Assembly: GCA_017165825.1 (NCBI GenBank)
Contig: CM029380.1
Span: 439,201-503,200 of the forward strand
DNA length: 64,000 bases
Reading direction: 5' to 3'
From: Hepsetus odoe
Lineage: Eukaryota > Chordata > Actinopteri > Characiformes > Hepsetidae
The notes under the pieces were generated by a model. It made no database searches and was not told the DNA's origin. It was given only the letters and a program-made list of their open reading frames with translations. The translations under genes and the position numbers were made by a program. Every line of letters begins with the position of its first letter. Position 1 is the first letter of the stretch. Positions 11,126 to 23,445 of this stretch are shown here, in pieces.

Positions 11126-11633
11126 TAAAAGAAAGTTTAAGGCCCATCTTTTTAGAAAACCTTTTGGAAGCTTGTGCTCTGTATGAGGACCCGTTTGACA
11201 GCACCTGCTCTGGGAACTGTTGCTGCTTCTGAGAAGCTCAGCCCGACCCCCAGCCGCTCATCAGGCCGAGGCGGAGGCCGTGACTGGCCGAAATTTTGGC
11301 CAATATAACGTGAATGAGGCTGTAAAACCGAGCGCAGACTCCAATACGTCTCCAGCGAGACCTGAACGTGGTCGTGTCTGACAGACGCTAATACACTTCC
11401 TCTCTGACCAGATTGAATTCTAGCTGCCGGTGCATCTCTTTTCTTATGGTGTCTTTTTTTTTTCACTGCCTCGAATCGAGCGTTATCAGTGTTCCTCCAG
11501 TTTCCCGAGATTGAGCTCCTCGCCATCATTCATAATTCAACACAAGTGGGTTTATTGCTCCACGTTAGGCTCTACTGAGTGGAGCAGAACGGACGTATTT
11601 ACCACAATCTGGGTACTGCTGTACACGACTCTC

Positions 11634-11965
11634 CTCCTGGGCCACTTTATCAGAAACACCTCCCCCGTAGCTTCTCTAGACCTTCTTCAGCTGTTACTTT
11701 CTGACCAGCTGGGTCTTTTTGGTGGTGGATCCACTCTCAGCTTAGCAGTGACCCCGACGCTGGGCCTGATACAATCAAACACCATGCGCTGTCACTGCTG
11801 GACTGGGAACAGTCCAGATCACACCGGGACGTTACGGACCCTGTGGTCAACATCTCTCCACTGATGGAAAAACTGATAAACTGAGCAGTAGATGGACTTC
11901 AGTCTGTACCTGCTCACCTGTACTGTGGCGGTAGAAGGGGTTTCAGATAAAGTGGCCACTGCCGA
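11634..11965. mobile_element. Short nonautonomous DNA element with AATAAAGTGGCC-type inverted ends
   Basis: The left end GGGCCACTTTATCAGAAACA and the right end TTTCAGATAAAGTGGCCAC are inverted copies of each other about 300 bases apart. The inside has GGTGGATCCACTCTCAGCTT and CACTGCTGGACTGGGAACAG, words I associate with an abundant ostariophysan MITE-like family. There is no coding capacity. Confidence 0.6.
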
Positions 11966-12206
11966 GCACAGGGGAGGTGTTTTCAATAAAGCGGCCAGCA
12001 CGTGAAAGATTAAGGTGGGAACTTCTAATAAAGCAGCCAATGGCTGGAGACGTGTGTTTCTAATAAAGTGGCCAGTGAGTGGAAGCATAAAGAAGGCGTT
12101 TCAAATAAAGTGGCCAGCGAGTGAACGCATAAGGTGGGATTTTCTAATAAAGTGGCCAGTGGACTGAAGCACAAAAGAGGTGTTTCCATTAAAGTGGCCA
12201 AAGTGG
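11936..12206. repeat. Tandem array of the AATAAAGTGGCCAGTG end motif, array 1
   Basis: Seven units of about 40 bases carry GTTTCTAATAAAGTGGCCAG (at about 11941, 11981, 12023, 12056, 12099, 12143 and 12182). The first unit is the right end of the element at 11634-11965, so the array appears to have grown from it. Confidence 0.85.
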
Positions 12207-12719
12207 AGGCAGGGCTCCGTGTGCCTTGTATCCTCCACGTTAAAGCCTTGATCCGTGACTCATGTCCGTGTTGTGGTTCTGAGCTGAAATCCGGCCCGTT
12301 TCATCGTAATCACCCCAAATGAGTTGAAGTACTTGATGTGGTGTGTATTTTTGTTGACATGTTGACGGCGTTGCGGATTATAATTGGCTGTAATGGTGCG
12401 CTGGGTGACGGGGTGTCAGCGGGGTGTTGATACGGCGGGTTATTACTGTCATTAAGCCTGTCCCGTTGCCGTACAGACTAGTGCGTTTCAGTGACCGGGT
12501 TGGTACAGATTTGAAAACCTGCTTCCTTTCTCCGTTTTACCATCTGAACCCTGACGACTGGACCCCGTTTCGTCTCTTATGTTTGAAAAAGGAAATGTGG
12601 ACACTTTCAGACAGATGAAGTCGCCGTGTTTGAAGAGGAGCTCTAATAAATCACTGCGCAAATCTACCGAAGGGAGAAGAGTTCGGCCCCTCGCAAACAC
12701 ACGTGCGACCCGTTTAATT

Positions 12720-12960
12720 AAATCGACCTATTAAAGGGGTCTGGAGGGGAGAGCGGGCGATAAGGGGGAACGTGCCACGGAGAAGTCTCGGCTCGGACCG
12801 AAGGTTCACCGCGTTCTTATCAGGCGGCCGAAAGAACGACGGTCACTCTGCAGCTTTCGCACTCTGCCCACCAGGCCTCGGCATGAAACTATTAACGGAG
12901 GGAGCTATCGCTCTATTAATCGCAGAGGAAAGAAAACAGTGCCTGCACTGTCCTTTCCTT
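12720..12960. other. CpG-rich unique block, candidate conserved element
   Basis: A non-repetitive block with GGGCGATAAGG, CGGCTCGGACCGAAGG and ACTATTAACGGAGGG. The open frame from 12772 has no recognisable homology. Confidence 0.25.
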
Positions 12961-13160
12961 CAGTCCTTCTCTCTCCATCCCTCGTTTCTGCTCTTTCTCT
13001 GAAAAAATCTTGAATAGACATCCAGTTCTCCGTCTGGGTTCCTGTACTTTAACCCTTTAGCCATCTGAACATTCAGAAAATGTCTGAAAATGTGGGATTT
13101 CATAAAGAAAGGAATAGAAACGACAGATTTTTGCCCTTCAGAGGAAGAAGTAGTGAACAT

Positions 13161-13367
13161 GAAGTGAAACTGAAAGGGACTATTCTTGTCACTGTGGAAC
13201 GCAATGGAATTACACCTCTGCATTTTACCCACACACCGTCCAGCAGCTATTGAAGCAGTGGGGATCTTGTGATGGGGACAGTACCTTGCTCAATGGTACC
13301 TCGGGCCTACTGCTAAGGGTCTCGAACCCACAATCTCAGCCCTTACCACTAGGTCACCACTGCTCCC
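13161..13367 (-). mobile_element. tRNA-derived SINE, family A, copy 2
   Basis: Reverse orientation: the tail complement GAAGTGAAACTGAAAGGGAC starts it, GGTACCTCGGGCCTACTG and the box B complement region TCGAACCCACAATC follow, and the head complement ends at CACCACTGCTCCC. Confidence 0.8.
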
Positions 13368-14379
13368 AGTAGTGAGGAACTGGGCAATAGAGTATTCAGT
13401 TCTTTAGTTTTTGGACTGAAGATGCTGAAGTTGAGGTCAGATTTTCAGCTTTTATTCTTTGCTGTTTAGAGCTGGATTTGTTTCATCATAGAACACAGCT
13501 GGTGGAGGGCTGTTCAGGTGAAGTGTTGGAGAAATGAGCTCTTTAAAAACAGGATTTGTGTGGCTGTACTGCAGTCACTGGTTGTATTTGATAATATGGA
13601 TTAAATGAAGATTTCATGCGAGTGCTCGTGGTGGAGTCATGACTCTTATGACACAGTTATCCAGCGAACCAGCAGCAGCTGAGTCTGAGCCTTCTGTCTT
13701 TTTATAGCTCAGAATTTAAATATTAAAATTTTCGCGGCAGGATTCGGCCCAGATGCGTCCGTGGGAGCAGAGATTGGAAACTAAACGCAGGGCTTCTGAA
13801 ATAAACATCTCCCTGCTGCTCGTTTTGAAGGCAACCAGAGGAGAGAATGAATCATAAGGGTGGGGGAGGGGGAGGGCGAGGTCGAGGCGGATGTGTGATG
13901 TGAAGCGAGTGTTTCTCTGATTGGTTCTGCTGTCGCCCGGCCGCTGCTGCTCACCTGCGCTGCACACGGATCTGTGGGCTTCCTGTGGAGCGACTGCTGG
14001 AATGTTAATACGGCTCCTCGCCCAGGCGAGGGGTCCCGGGTGGGCTACTAGAGTGATAGAGAGACGTGAGGGTGGGCTGAGGGCGAAAGAGGAAAAAATG
14101 AAGGAGAGAGGATAGGAACAAAGGGGGAGAGAGTGAGAGAGAGAGAGAGTGAGAGACCTCTGTGCCTCTGGGGTTTCTCACAGAGGCTCCATTAAGGCCA
14201 GTAGGAGGATGAAAGATCCTCAGGTGAAGGCTCATTCCTCCTCTGCATTCGTTTATGAGAAGAGAGGAGTGCTGAGAGGGCAGATGGTTAAATTAAAGCG
14301 ATAGCTCAGCCCAAAGTCCTCCATAATCTCTAAAAGACTTTTGGTGGTTTCTGACCTTGTACAGCTCACTGACACACTT

Positions 14380-14762
14380 CTGCTTCCCCTCTCTGGCCAC
14401 TTTATTAGAAACACCTGCTTTAAGCTGCCCCTCGCTGGCCACTTTATTAGAAACACCCATCTTGCACTTCTTACTGGCCACTTTATTGGAAACCCTACCT
14501 TGGGTGCGTCCACACATTGGACACTTTATTGGAAACAGTGTGCTTCCCGTTCCTGACCACTTTTCTGGAAGCACTCCAAATGTGCTTTTCACTGGCCACT
14601 TTATTGGAAACACCTTGCGCTACTTAATGGGAAACACATCTTATGTTTTCACTTTCGTGCCACTTTATTAGAAACACTCACCTTGGGCTTCCACTCAGTG
14701 GTCACTTTATTTGAAACACCAAATTTCTGCGTTCGCGCAGTGGCCACTTTATTAGAAACCCC
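14380..14762. repeat. Tandem array of the end motif in reverse orientation, array 2
   Basis: Nine or so units carry CTGGCCACTTTATTAGAAAC or close variants with 20-base variable spacers. This is the reverse complement of the arrays at 11.9 and 23.1 kb. Confidence 0.88.
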
Positions 14763-15344
14763 TTCCAGCCACACAGGTACAGATTTAACTCTGGTTTGAA
14801 AGGGTGTGTTCACACCTGCATGTTTTTGTGGACCGACCTGGTCCTGATGAAACCCTGGGAATCGAGACACAGCGAGCAGCTGGAAACGGGTCTCCGATGC
14901 GTTATCTAACCTTCTTGGTTGTGTTGTGAATGCGTTGTAGGCTCAAAGATCTCCTAATGTCAGGCGCCTGGCCGAACACAGGACTCGATGAATAGTTCAG
15001 TCAGGGATGGAGTTATAAGACCATGAGGAACATCTGAGAGGCTCTGGCTGGGGGAATGTTTCTATAATATATATCGGGATGCCAAATATAGAGCACGCAG
15101 GCTGTGTGAGGATGTCCACCTGGGAGCTTTTGAGAGCAGGGCTGAGCTGGCTGGTGTTTCTGCTCCAGTGCTTCTGCTTCTCCATCACACGCTGCTGTAC
15201 TGTGGACCTTCTCGGGTCATAATACCAAGATTTTTCACAATTCTTGCATAAATAAGTGATTTGGTGGAAACACAGTTATTCGGTATGGGTTCTGTGTGGG
15301 TCCTATCGGCTCCCGGTGTTGGTGAATGGAACCAGATGGCTCAG

Positions 15345-15480
15345 TGTCCCTCAGAGACATGAACTGGTGGTTGAGATGCTGCCTGATGCTTGAGATGTTG
15401 ATTTTAGACTGAAGCTAAACCCATTCATGGTTAAAGTAATTTGGTTCAGATGGACTATTTGTCCATCATCACCTACCCAT
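15345..15480 (+). repeat. Dispersed repeat family E, copy 2
   Basis: It contains AAACCCATTCATGGTTAAAG and TTCAGATGGACTATTTGTCC, diverged versions of the same words at 24880-25040 and 28330-28540. Confidence 0.6.
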
Positions 15481-16204
15481 TGAAACACTTGGAGATCTCT
15501 GAAAATGCCAATTTTGGACATACTGTTCATTTCACCACCACAGGAAAGAAACTGGTTTCCATTTTTCATTTGGCTTTCCCTTTAAGGACCATCTGGTTAC
15601 TCATGAAGGAATATCTGCTGGACATATGTCTTATTTATGGAGCAGCTTGTCCAGCATTTCTGTTAATGCCTCAACATCGCACTCTGCTGACGCTACATCC
15701 TTCCATACGGTTCTGTTGTGAAATATTAATGCCCAACCTGGGTCTCATCCTCCTATTGTCTCCTGAAAAGGCAGAACTCTCGGCTTAGCTGTCTTTGTCT
15801 TTCTCTCTAATGAAGTTTGCTGAAATTGGAATCGCGCTGTAAAAATGACCTTTTATTACATGGTCTCGTGCACAAGGGTGTGATTTTGCCTGAAGGGCTA
15901 CGAGAAGCTCTGGTTAGACATAAAGCTTTGTCGGTGGAACATAAAGCTTACATTCAGATGATGCCAAACGAGCCTTGTTAATGCCTTAATGCCAGAAATG
16001 ATATGAGGAGCTGAAATTGGTTCTTCAAAGGCGCATATCGTACACCTCCCCCTCCCCGAGGTCCACTTCTGCAAGAGGGTTCGTGTGCTAATAATTATCC
16101 ATCACAGGTTGCTACCACGCTTTTCAGAATGATGTATGCAAATGTGGCAAGCCCTGATAGGCTTAGTGTTCAAAAAACAGGCTGGGTGGGTGGGGCTCAT
16201 CTGC

Positions 16205-16400
16205 TGCAGAATGAATATTGACACCAAGGGCTGATCTGGGATCAGATTCATCTGTAGATCAGCAGTCCTGAAAACACACCCTTTTAATTGGAGTTTAGTT
16301 GCTGTTTATAACCAACGGTAACTCTACTGCATCCTAAACCACACCCACAAGTCTGATCCAACTTCATGAAGAGCTGCTCCACCTTAATGAAGGTCTGGAG
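16205..16400. mobile_element. Half of foldback element family G
   Basis: CTGATCTGGGATCAGATTCA, GGAGTTTAGTTGCTGTTTAT and CATCCTAAACCACACCCAC match the foldback element at 52145-52445. Only one arm is complete here. Confidence 0.5.
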
Positions 16401-17734
16401 GAAGTTTACTTGATTTTGGGGTTGAAGACTTTGGCGACTGTTGACTTCTAGTGAAGGAACACTAAGCCTTAAAGCTCCAGTTTTAAACTAAAGAAGATCC
16501 AGACGTGTCTCGACTGATTGACACGTCTGGGGTCTTGTGATTTCTGTGAATTTTGGGTTTTTTTTGGTGAAACTTTACCTTTAATCTATAGATCTGTTGT
16601 CAAAAATGAGGAGAACGAGGAAATTGCATGGACTGAAAGTATACAAACTGAACTTTTGACACAGTTTCTTCACTTCAGCTACAAGATCATCAACATTCAT
16701 GCCTCCTTTACAAGAAAATGAAGGTGCCCGTTTGAGTCTAAACATGGTGGAAGAAGAGCAGGTTGAGTTAACGCACCACTTAGAGGTGAAAGTGGAGGCA
16801 GCTGTTGACGCCACTGCTCTGTGGAGTCAAAATCAAATATCTTTCCTTTCTCAAAACATTTCCACTTTTTACATTTATTTCTCGCTTCTTGCTCAGACTA
16901 CAGGCTTCACTTCCAGTGTCCACTGGTACCTTCTCAGTTCTTCTGCAAACTTTCAGAAAATGTGGAAGAATGGGAATAAATGAGCTCAGAAGCGGAGATC
17001 ATGCCTTTATTAGAAACCCATAATCGATGGCTACGCTGCCGTCGCCCAGAACCCAGTTCTCAGGACTGCACGTCTCAGTTTTGTCTCGTTGTAAATGTGC
17101 TGAATGTTTAAAGCCCTGACGCTCGGCGCCTCCGTATCAGGCTTCATCACTGAGTCCAACCTCCGAGATGGAAAGCAGAAAGAAATGGAGCAGGCGAGGG
17201 AGAGAATCAGAAAGAAAGAAGAGAAACGCTGCCACTAAAAGCCTTGGCAAATAAAGGAAAGGGGCAGTGTGTCCCAGTTTCAATCCACCGGAGAAAACTG
17301 CAGAGCCTTTCATTCCGAAACAATGAAAGTGATCTAAATCAGGCTGCTTGGCAAGGTGTGGACGTCCTGAGATCAATAATGCTGTTGGACACTCTGATGG
17401 AGGGATTTAAAGAGGGCGCTTCATCCTGGTCTGCTGCTTAATGCAGGAAATGGATCTGAAAGCATGGACTAAAACACTGAAAACAAGGGGACTACTGTTC
17501 CTGCTTAGAGGGACAGGTCCCTATTTTCCGGGGACATTCCCTATTGTGAGTGGACGGAAGCTGTCCTCTCATTTTAACCATGAGTTCAGACATAGCAGAG
17601 ACGGCTCTCACGTTCAGCTTGTTTTGAGCAGCAGAGGGCGCTGTTCACTATAGCAGCTTCATATCACTTTAAATACTATACATCACTTTCACTTTCACTT
17701 AAAATTCGGAACAACAGCCGTTCCATTCTTCGTC

Positions 17735-18363
17735 CTCTTCATTGATTCCCTTCCTCCTTGCTAATTTGCTGCACTTCCTGGTTCACTCTCCTCACATCCT
17801 CCAATCTTCTCTCTCTCTCATTCTCTTCATTCATCAGCCCCTCAAAGTTCTCCTTCCATCTGCTCAACACGCTCTGTTCACCTGTGAGTACGTTACCATT
17901 TCTATCTTTAATCGTCCTGACCTGTAGCACATCTTTCCCAGATCTGTCTCTCTGTCTAGCCAATCGGTAAAGGTCCTTTTCTCCCTCTTTACTGTCCAAC
18001 CTCTCATACAATTCACCAAACACCTGATCTTCAGTCTTCACCACTGCTTTCTTCGCCCTGCGGTTCTTCTCCTTGTACACCTGTCTACTTTCTTCATCTC
18101 TCCGACTGTCCCACTACTTCTTCGCCTCCCTCTTCTTTTGAATACATTCCTGCACTTCTCGGTTCCACCACCAGGTTTCCTTATCCTCTTTCTTCCTTCC
18201 AGATGTCACACCAAGTACCTTTCTCTCTGTCTGCCGTATCACTTCTGCAGTAGTTTCCCAGCAATCCGGTAGCTCTTCAACACCTCCCAGTGCCCGTGTT
18301 AACTCCTGCCTGAATTCCACCTTGCAGTCCTCCTCCTTCAGCTTCCACCACTTGATCCTCAAC
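17735..18363 (-). pseudogene. RTE-type LINE fragment (endonuclease-RT linker)
   Basis: On the minus strand, a frame from 18363 down to about 17739 matches the region between endonuclease and reverse transcriptase of an abundant fish RTE-type LINE; landmarks are RIKWWKLKEE, GRKKEDKETWWW, ELYERLDSKEGEKDLYRLAR and ENFEGLMNEENERERR. A single in-frame TAG at 18114-18116 splits it (after REAKK, before WDSRRDEE), and both ends are cut off, so the catalytic YADD-type region and the endonuclease are missing. The family assignment is from memory of such sequences annotated as craniofacial development protein 2-like or LINE polyprotein. It is inactive, and inserted antisense to nell1. Confidence 0.85.
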
Positions 18364-19137
18364 AATAAATCAATTTTTTATTTTTACTTGTTTCTTTTTT
18401 GTTATTATTACTGTCGTTTTTTTAGTTGCAGTTAGGGTTCTGTCGCAATAGTTTTAATGTTCTAAGACAGATGGTGCTGAGTTCCCTTCAGCTCGATGCA
18501 TTTTTAAGGAAGACACGTGAAGACACAACTTGATAAAACCGTTTAAAAATGCATGAAACCTGTGTTCTAAAACGGCGCGGTGGAGGAGAAGCTGCCTGAA
18601 CGAATCCTCCAACATGCCAACACTCGCCGGCCTTACAGAGAACCGAGGGGCTACTGCTGCTGTCACCGTCTCCCAGCAGGGTCTCCTCCAGACCTCCTCC
18701 ACCGCACTCATCATATATTGATGAGGGGTTCTGGTCATTCTGTCCGTCCTCTGAGGTGAACGCTGTCGTGTCGTGTTACGCCGAGCGGCCGCTCCAGACC
18801 TCAGCGTAACCCTGCAGGGCGGGCCGGCGCTCACCTCCGTCTGAATTATGAATCTCTCTCGTGCCGTGGCTGTTTGGCCCACAAACCCTTGTCTGCTCGT
18901 GAGAATGATGTCAGGGAAAGTTCTGGCTTCTGATCGGAGTTAGAAACTCCAGGTAAACGGCGAGCTCGGAGGATTACGTTTCCTAAAGACGAAAGATGAG
19001 CGCAAGGGCGAGCTCACACAGTGATTTCCATCACAGAATGGAATAATAACTCCGGAGGAGCCTGGGGAACCCTCAGGCCCCGCTCCGTGTACAAAGGCAG
19101 AAAACAGTCTCCGAAATGATCGTATTTATTTCCATGA

Positions 19138-19325
19138 AGGGACAGACACACTCACACCTACTCACACCTACACACACTCACACCCACACACACTCACACC
19201 TACACACACTCACACCTACACCTATTTAGCGTCTCCAGTCCACCCAGAAAGGACCCAGACCATCCTACCTGGGAATTGAACCCAGAACCTTCTCACTGTG
19301 AGGAGGCAGCACCTCCCGCTGCCCC
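19138..19325. repeat. Dispersed repeat family J fragment with CACAC(T/C)-rich head
   Basis: ACACACTCACACCTACACAC repeats lead into GAATTGAACCCAGAACCTTC and GTGAGGAGGCAGCACC, words from a very common fish noncoding repeat. Related left and right ends occur at 39384-39515, 54557-54678 and 58955-59030. Confidence 0.55.
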
Positions 19326-21399
19326 GCCCTCTGTTTACATAGAATCAGGAGAAAGAGAATTAATCCGCAATCCCAGATTGTTTTAATGGAAGAGACATTT
19401 ATCGCAGAGCAGTTAATTCAAATCTTTTAGTGCGAGCTCCACGCGGTACCTGCCGTGTTTCATCTCCAGGATCAGGAGACCATAATGACCATCGCCATGA
19501 TCGGACCAAAATACGTCCAGAGAAGAGATGAGTGGCCTTCACGTTCATCCACATGACTAACTGAAGTAGTGCCGCAGCTCATGCCTGCATTAAAATATGA
19601 TAAAGCCTGAATATGAATATTTCATCATAATAGAGCTTCTGGCTTTAATGGAGGAGAAACAAAAGCTGTATATTTCCATCCCAGCGTTTAGTTGCAGGTA
19701 AACGTGAACGTGGTCCGAAATGTTGAAGGGAGTTTCAGATGCAAAACACAGTATGTTAAACATGATCGAAATGATCGAATGGAGGTTCGAAGTAATGATC
19801 ATTAGAGTATGATAAAACAGCGAACGTGTAAATTTGATGTCAGAAATTGTATTGATGTTTAAAAGACTTTTAAATTGAAGGACTTCAATAATAAAGGGCT
19901 GAACAACATTTTAGAGAAGATTATTTTGGCAAGTCAGTGTTCAAAAATGAAAAAGCTGGGTTTGTAATCTTGTTTTTTGAGGACGGTCACGGTGCTTTAA
20001 GTGAGGTTGGAGACGTGGAGAGAAGCGTGTGATGAAGTGTGGGATGTTGGGGAGATTGGAGTCTCTGAGATTAAGGGATGAGATGAAAGCTGTGGATCAT
20101 CTCCTCAATACTTCAGCTTTAATCATCGCTGTGATTTTCAGCCTCTCGCCACGGTCAGCGACCCCGATAGACTCCTGTAGGAACATCTCACCTGAAGGAT
20201 CACTGCAGGATCTTCTGAAGAGTTCGGATTTGTCTGGTTTTTTTACCTTTTTCCTTTTGAAACCTTGTCTCTTATTTTATTGAATCTCATTCTTGCCTGT
20301 TATTTATGTTTAGTAACTGAAGAAAAGAAATGAAGCTCCTTGTGCTAAATGCTCTTGCCGATGTGGTTCGCTTCAATTTGAACTCAGCTAGTTCTGTTTC
20401 TACTCTTATATTTTTAATACATTAAATAGTTATTTATTTATTTATTTTTTGTTCTTAGTTTTTTATTTTTCATTTTATTATCTACGTAGATATCTGATTC
20501 TATTTCTTAAGCGTTAAGAGTGACTAAGGGACACGTTTCACTTGTAGAACTGTGTGTGAAAATCTCGGATCAGACGGCCTTCAGTTCTATTAACTGAACT
20601 TTTTAATGAATGATCAGAACAACATTGTGTTCACTCTTTTGATGATCTCCAAATCTGAGATGAAACGCCAAGTTCTTCATGGAGCGACTCCTGTGGAGCA
20701 TCCAGTCTGCAGAAATGACCAGCAGTGAGGATCTGAGAGGCACTAAAATCTCTGAGAAACACAGATAACAACATTACCCTCCTCCCCACTTTCATCCAAT
20801 CCCGTCCCGGTGGCCCTTAAATCCTCTTTACACACCGATGAGCTGATGGTTCCGACGAGAGAAACCGGCTTTCGGTGTGAGAACAGCGATGAACGTCTCG
20901 CCGCGTGAGTTTCTCTTTGAGAATCTTTCTGTGAAAGCTTCTCTGGGTCCTTGTTTTCTTCTTGTGAGGATCATGGGGGGTCTGATTACATCAGTCCTGG
21001 TGTGAATTTGTTCCCCTGTCCCGTACGGAGCCGCTCATCGTCACGGAGAGGCTCATAATGTGATTTAAAATATTCAGCAGCTCCAGCTCAGTCTAATATG
21101 TAGATAATGGGCTGATAATTACATCTCCAACATCTTCATACTTTATCACCGGGGCTCCACTCATCATGCTGTCTCTGCTTGGGGACGATTTTCAATGGGA
21201 CTGAATGCAGACGCTGAGAAAAGGGACGAGGTGAGGAGAATTGGGGTGTTTTAGCTCTGAATATTTTGGATATTGAAAGTGAGAACAGCGGAGTGGTTAG
21301 GATTTGGGATACAGGTGGTGAAGTTGCTTAAGGTTTTTCAGTTTGGGGGTCCCTCATTTCTTCATATTCTGCTTCCAAAGATCCAGACCTTCTTGTATG

Positions 21400-21745
21400 T
21401 TTAATGTGGTGTTGAGGAACAGTTCTTCAGTTCTTCCTGAAGGACAAGGTTGAGCAGTTTCAGAGAAAGAAGCCGTGTGGGATCATCTCCACACAGAGAT
21501 GAAGAGCTTTGGGACGTCCCTCAAGAAGCCTGGAGAAGTGTTCCTGACTTAAAGAAAGGAGCTGGTCTAAGAGAGTTGAGGCTGTGCTGAAGAATAACGG
21601 TGGTGAATATGGACTTTAAAGCTGGTCAGAATGAAACTCTCTTTGTGTTTAGACTGGAGTTACATGTGTTTGTACACAAATCACTGATCTACTGTCTCAC
21701 TCTCACACAGAACAGGGTGTCCCAGGTCTTCACAATGTCCTGTGA
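21400..21745 (+). mobile_element. Tc1-like transposon remnant, copy 3
   Basis: Plus-strand version of 178-655 and 53816-54378: it shares AAAGGAGCTGGTCTAAGAGA, GAGGCTGTGCTGAAGAATAA and TGGAGTTACATGTGTTTGTA. The decoded tail ends in the Tc1-like A-V-L-K-N-x-G-G motif with frame breaks. Confidence 0.7.
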
Positions 21746-21874
21746 AACACTGAGAGATCAAAGAAACCCACAAATTTGGGAATTACATCTCTGAGAAGTT
21801 ATGCTCTCTGTGTTGTGGCTTTTTGTTTTTAATGAAAAGATCTAAATGTCTAGTGTTCGAATATGAACAGTTTG

Positions 21875-22021
21875 AATCAGACGCTCATGTCCAGAGTGAC
21901 TGCCGCTTCCTAACTACAGGGTCGGTCCCCCCGGAGACACCTGGGGTTCCGGGTTCTGCTCCAGAACCCAAAGGAGGACCTGCTGTAGAGTGAGATCCTA
22001 CCACTAGACCACCAGAACCCC
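21875..22021 (-). mobile_element. tRNA-derived SINE, family B, copy 3 (diverged)
   Basis: CAGACGCTCATGTCCAGAGT at the start and CACTAGACCACCAGAACCCC at the end define it. It directly abuts an RTE fragment beginning at 22032. Confidence 0.65.
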
Positions 22022-22031
22022 TTTTATCGGC

Positions 22032-22380
22032 AAGTGTGGAAGAGAGGAGAAGAAGAGAGTGCAGGCAGGTTGGAATGGGTGGAGAAGAGTGACAGGAGTG
22101 ATCTGTGACAGACGGAGACCAGCAAGAAGGGAAGGTTTACAGGACAGTAATGAGACCAGCTATGTTACATGGGTTGGAGACGATAGTGACACAACTGTGT
22201 TATATGGGTTGGAGACGGTAGTGAGACCAGCTATGTTATATGGGTTGGAGTTTGTGATGAGAAGACAGGCGGTGGAGCTGGAGGTGTCGGAGTTAAAGAT
22301 GCTGAGTCCCTTCAGGAGGGACGAGGATGGACAGGGTTAGGGACGAGTATATTAGAGGGACAGCTCAGGTTGGACGGTGT
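22032..22380 (+). pseudogene. RTE LINE 3' fragment with internal triplication
   Basis: Frame words VQAGWNGWRRVTGVICD and AMLYGLE match the C-terminal part of the RTE polyprotein. A 45-base unit holding TATATGGGTTGGAGACG is repeated three times (about 22160-22250). It is truncated at both ends. Confidence 0.8.
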
Positions 22381-23124
22381 TCAGTTTGATCATATTTACC
22401 ATGTTTATTTAGAATTTATGTAAAATTATTATGTGCATTTTTCTTGTATCATCTGTTTGTTACTTATTTCCTACTTTGGATTTCTTTTCTTTTCTTTTTT
22501 TATTTTCTTCCCTTTTTTCAGTTCTACTCTCCTCTCTCACTGCAGCTCCTGGGTGCTCTTTTTTCCTCCTGCCCTCCCTTTTTGGCATGTTTTTACTTTT
22601 TTAACTTGTGTTCCTGCCTTTATCCCAGACCTCCCCACCTCTGTAAAGAGAGAACTGATTGGCTGTTGACCCCAGGTCTGCGCTCACTCTAAGGGTCAAA
22701 ACTCTGTTTACACTCGTTTACACTCCGGCTTTTAAAAGGAAACTGGTGGACAGCGTTTAGCCAGAAACTCGGGCGTGGATTCTGAGACGCGTTCAGGACC
22801 AGCCGCTGCAGAAATGCTGACTCAGCATTTATTCTGTCCAATCAGAGTTCATACTTTACACTCAGAAGTCGTCGGCGGCGACAACTGTCCCAGAGATCGG
22901 GGCGTGGCTCCGGGATCAGGATCTCTTCAAACTCCCTGAAACTGGAGGAGGAACCTCGGGAAGAACCGAGACTCGGAACCTGTCTTCCTCTGGTCCACAC
23001 CGGATCATCCAGAAGGAAAAGTTACAATTTTATAAGTTTAATAGATTTAAGTGCTGATTGTAGGAGGGAACCGTTTTGGAACTTCAACCAGCTTCTCTTT
23101 ACCAGGAGACTGCAAATAATAAAG

Positions 23125-23445
23125 CGGCCTCGGAAGGGAGGCGTTTCCAATAAAGTGGCCAGTGAGTGACAGCACAAGGTGGTGTTTCCAATAAAGTGGC
23201 CAGTGAGTGACCACACAAGGTGGTGTTTCCATTAAAGTGGCCAGTGAGTGACCACACAAGGTGGTGTTTCCATTAAAGTGGCCAGTGAGTGACAGCACAT
23301 GGTGGTGTTTCCATTAAAGTGGCCAGTGAGGGACAGCACAAGGTGGTGTTTCCAATAAAGTGGCCAGTGAGGGACAGCACAAGGTGGTGTTTCCAATAAA
23401 GTGGCCAGTGAGTGGATGCCCAAGGGGGTGTTTCCCATAAAACGG
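23125..23445. repeat. 40-bp tandem array of the end motif, array 3
   Basis: Eight near-perfect 40-base units carry GGTGTTTCCAATAAAGTGGC and CAGTGAGTGACAGCACAA. It is the most homogeneous array of the family, suggesting recent expansion. Confidence 0.93.

Noticed and set aside
11152..11529. A 125-codon minus-strand frame
   Set aside because: No recognisable motif, overlaps the edge of a minisatellite; length is compatible with chance in GC-rich DNA.
18454..18882. A 142-codon minus-strand frame
   Set aside because: No domain, no homologue that I recognise, no splice context; a CpG-rich noncoding block is more likely.
23125..23445. CRISPR-like array of 40-base repeats
   Set aside because: Repeats and spacers are both near-identical, with no unique spacers and no cas genes; the host is a vertebrate. 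It is a minisatellite.
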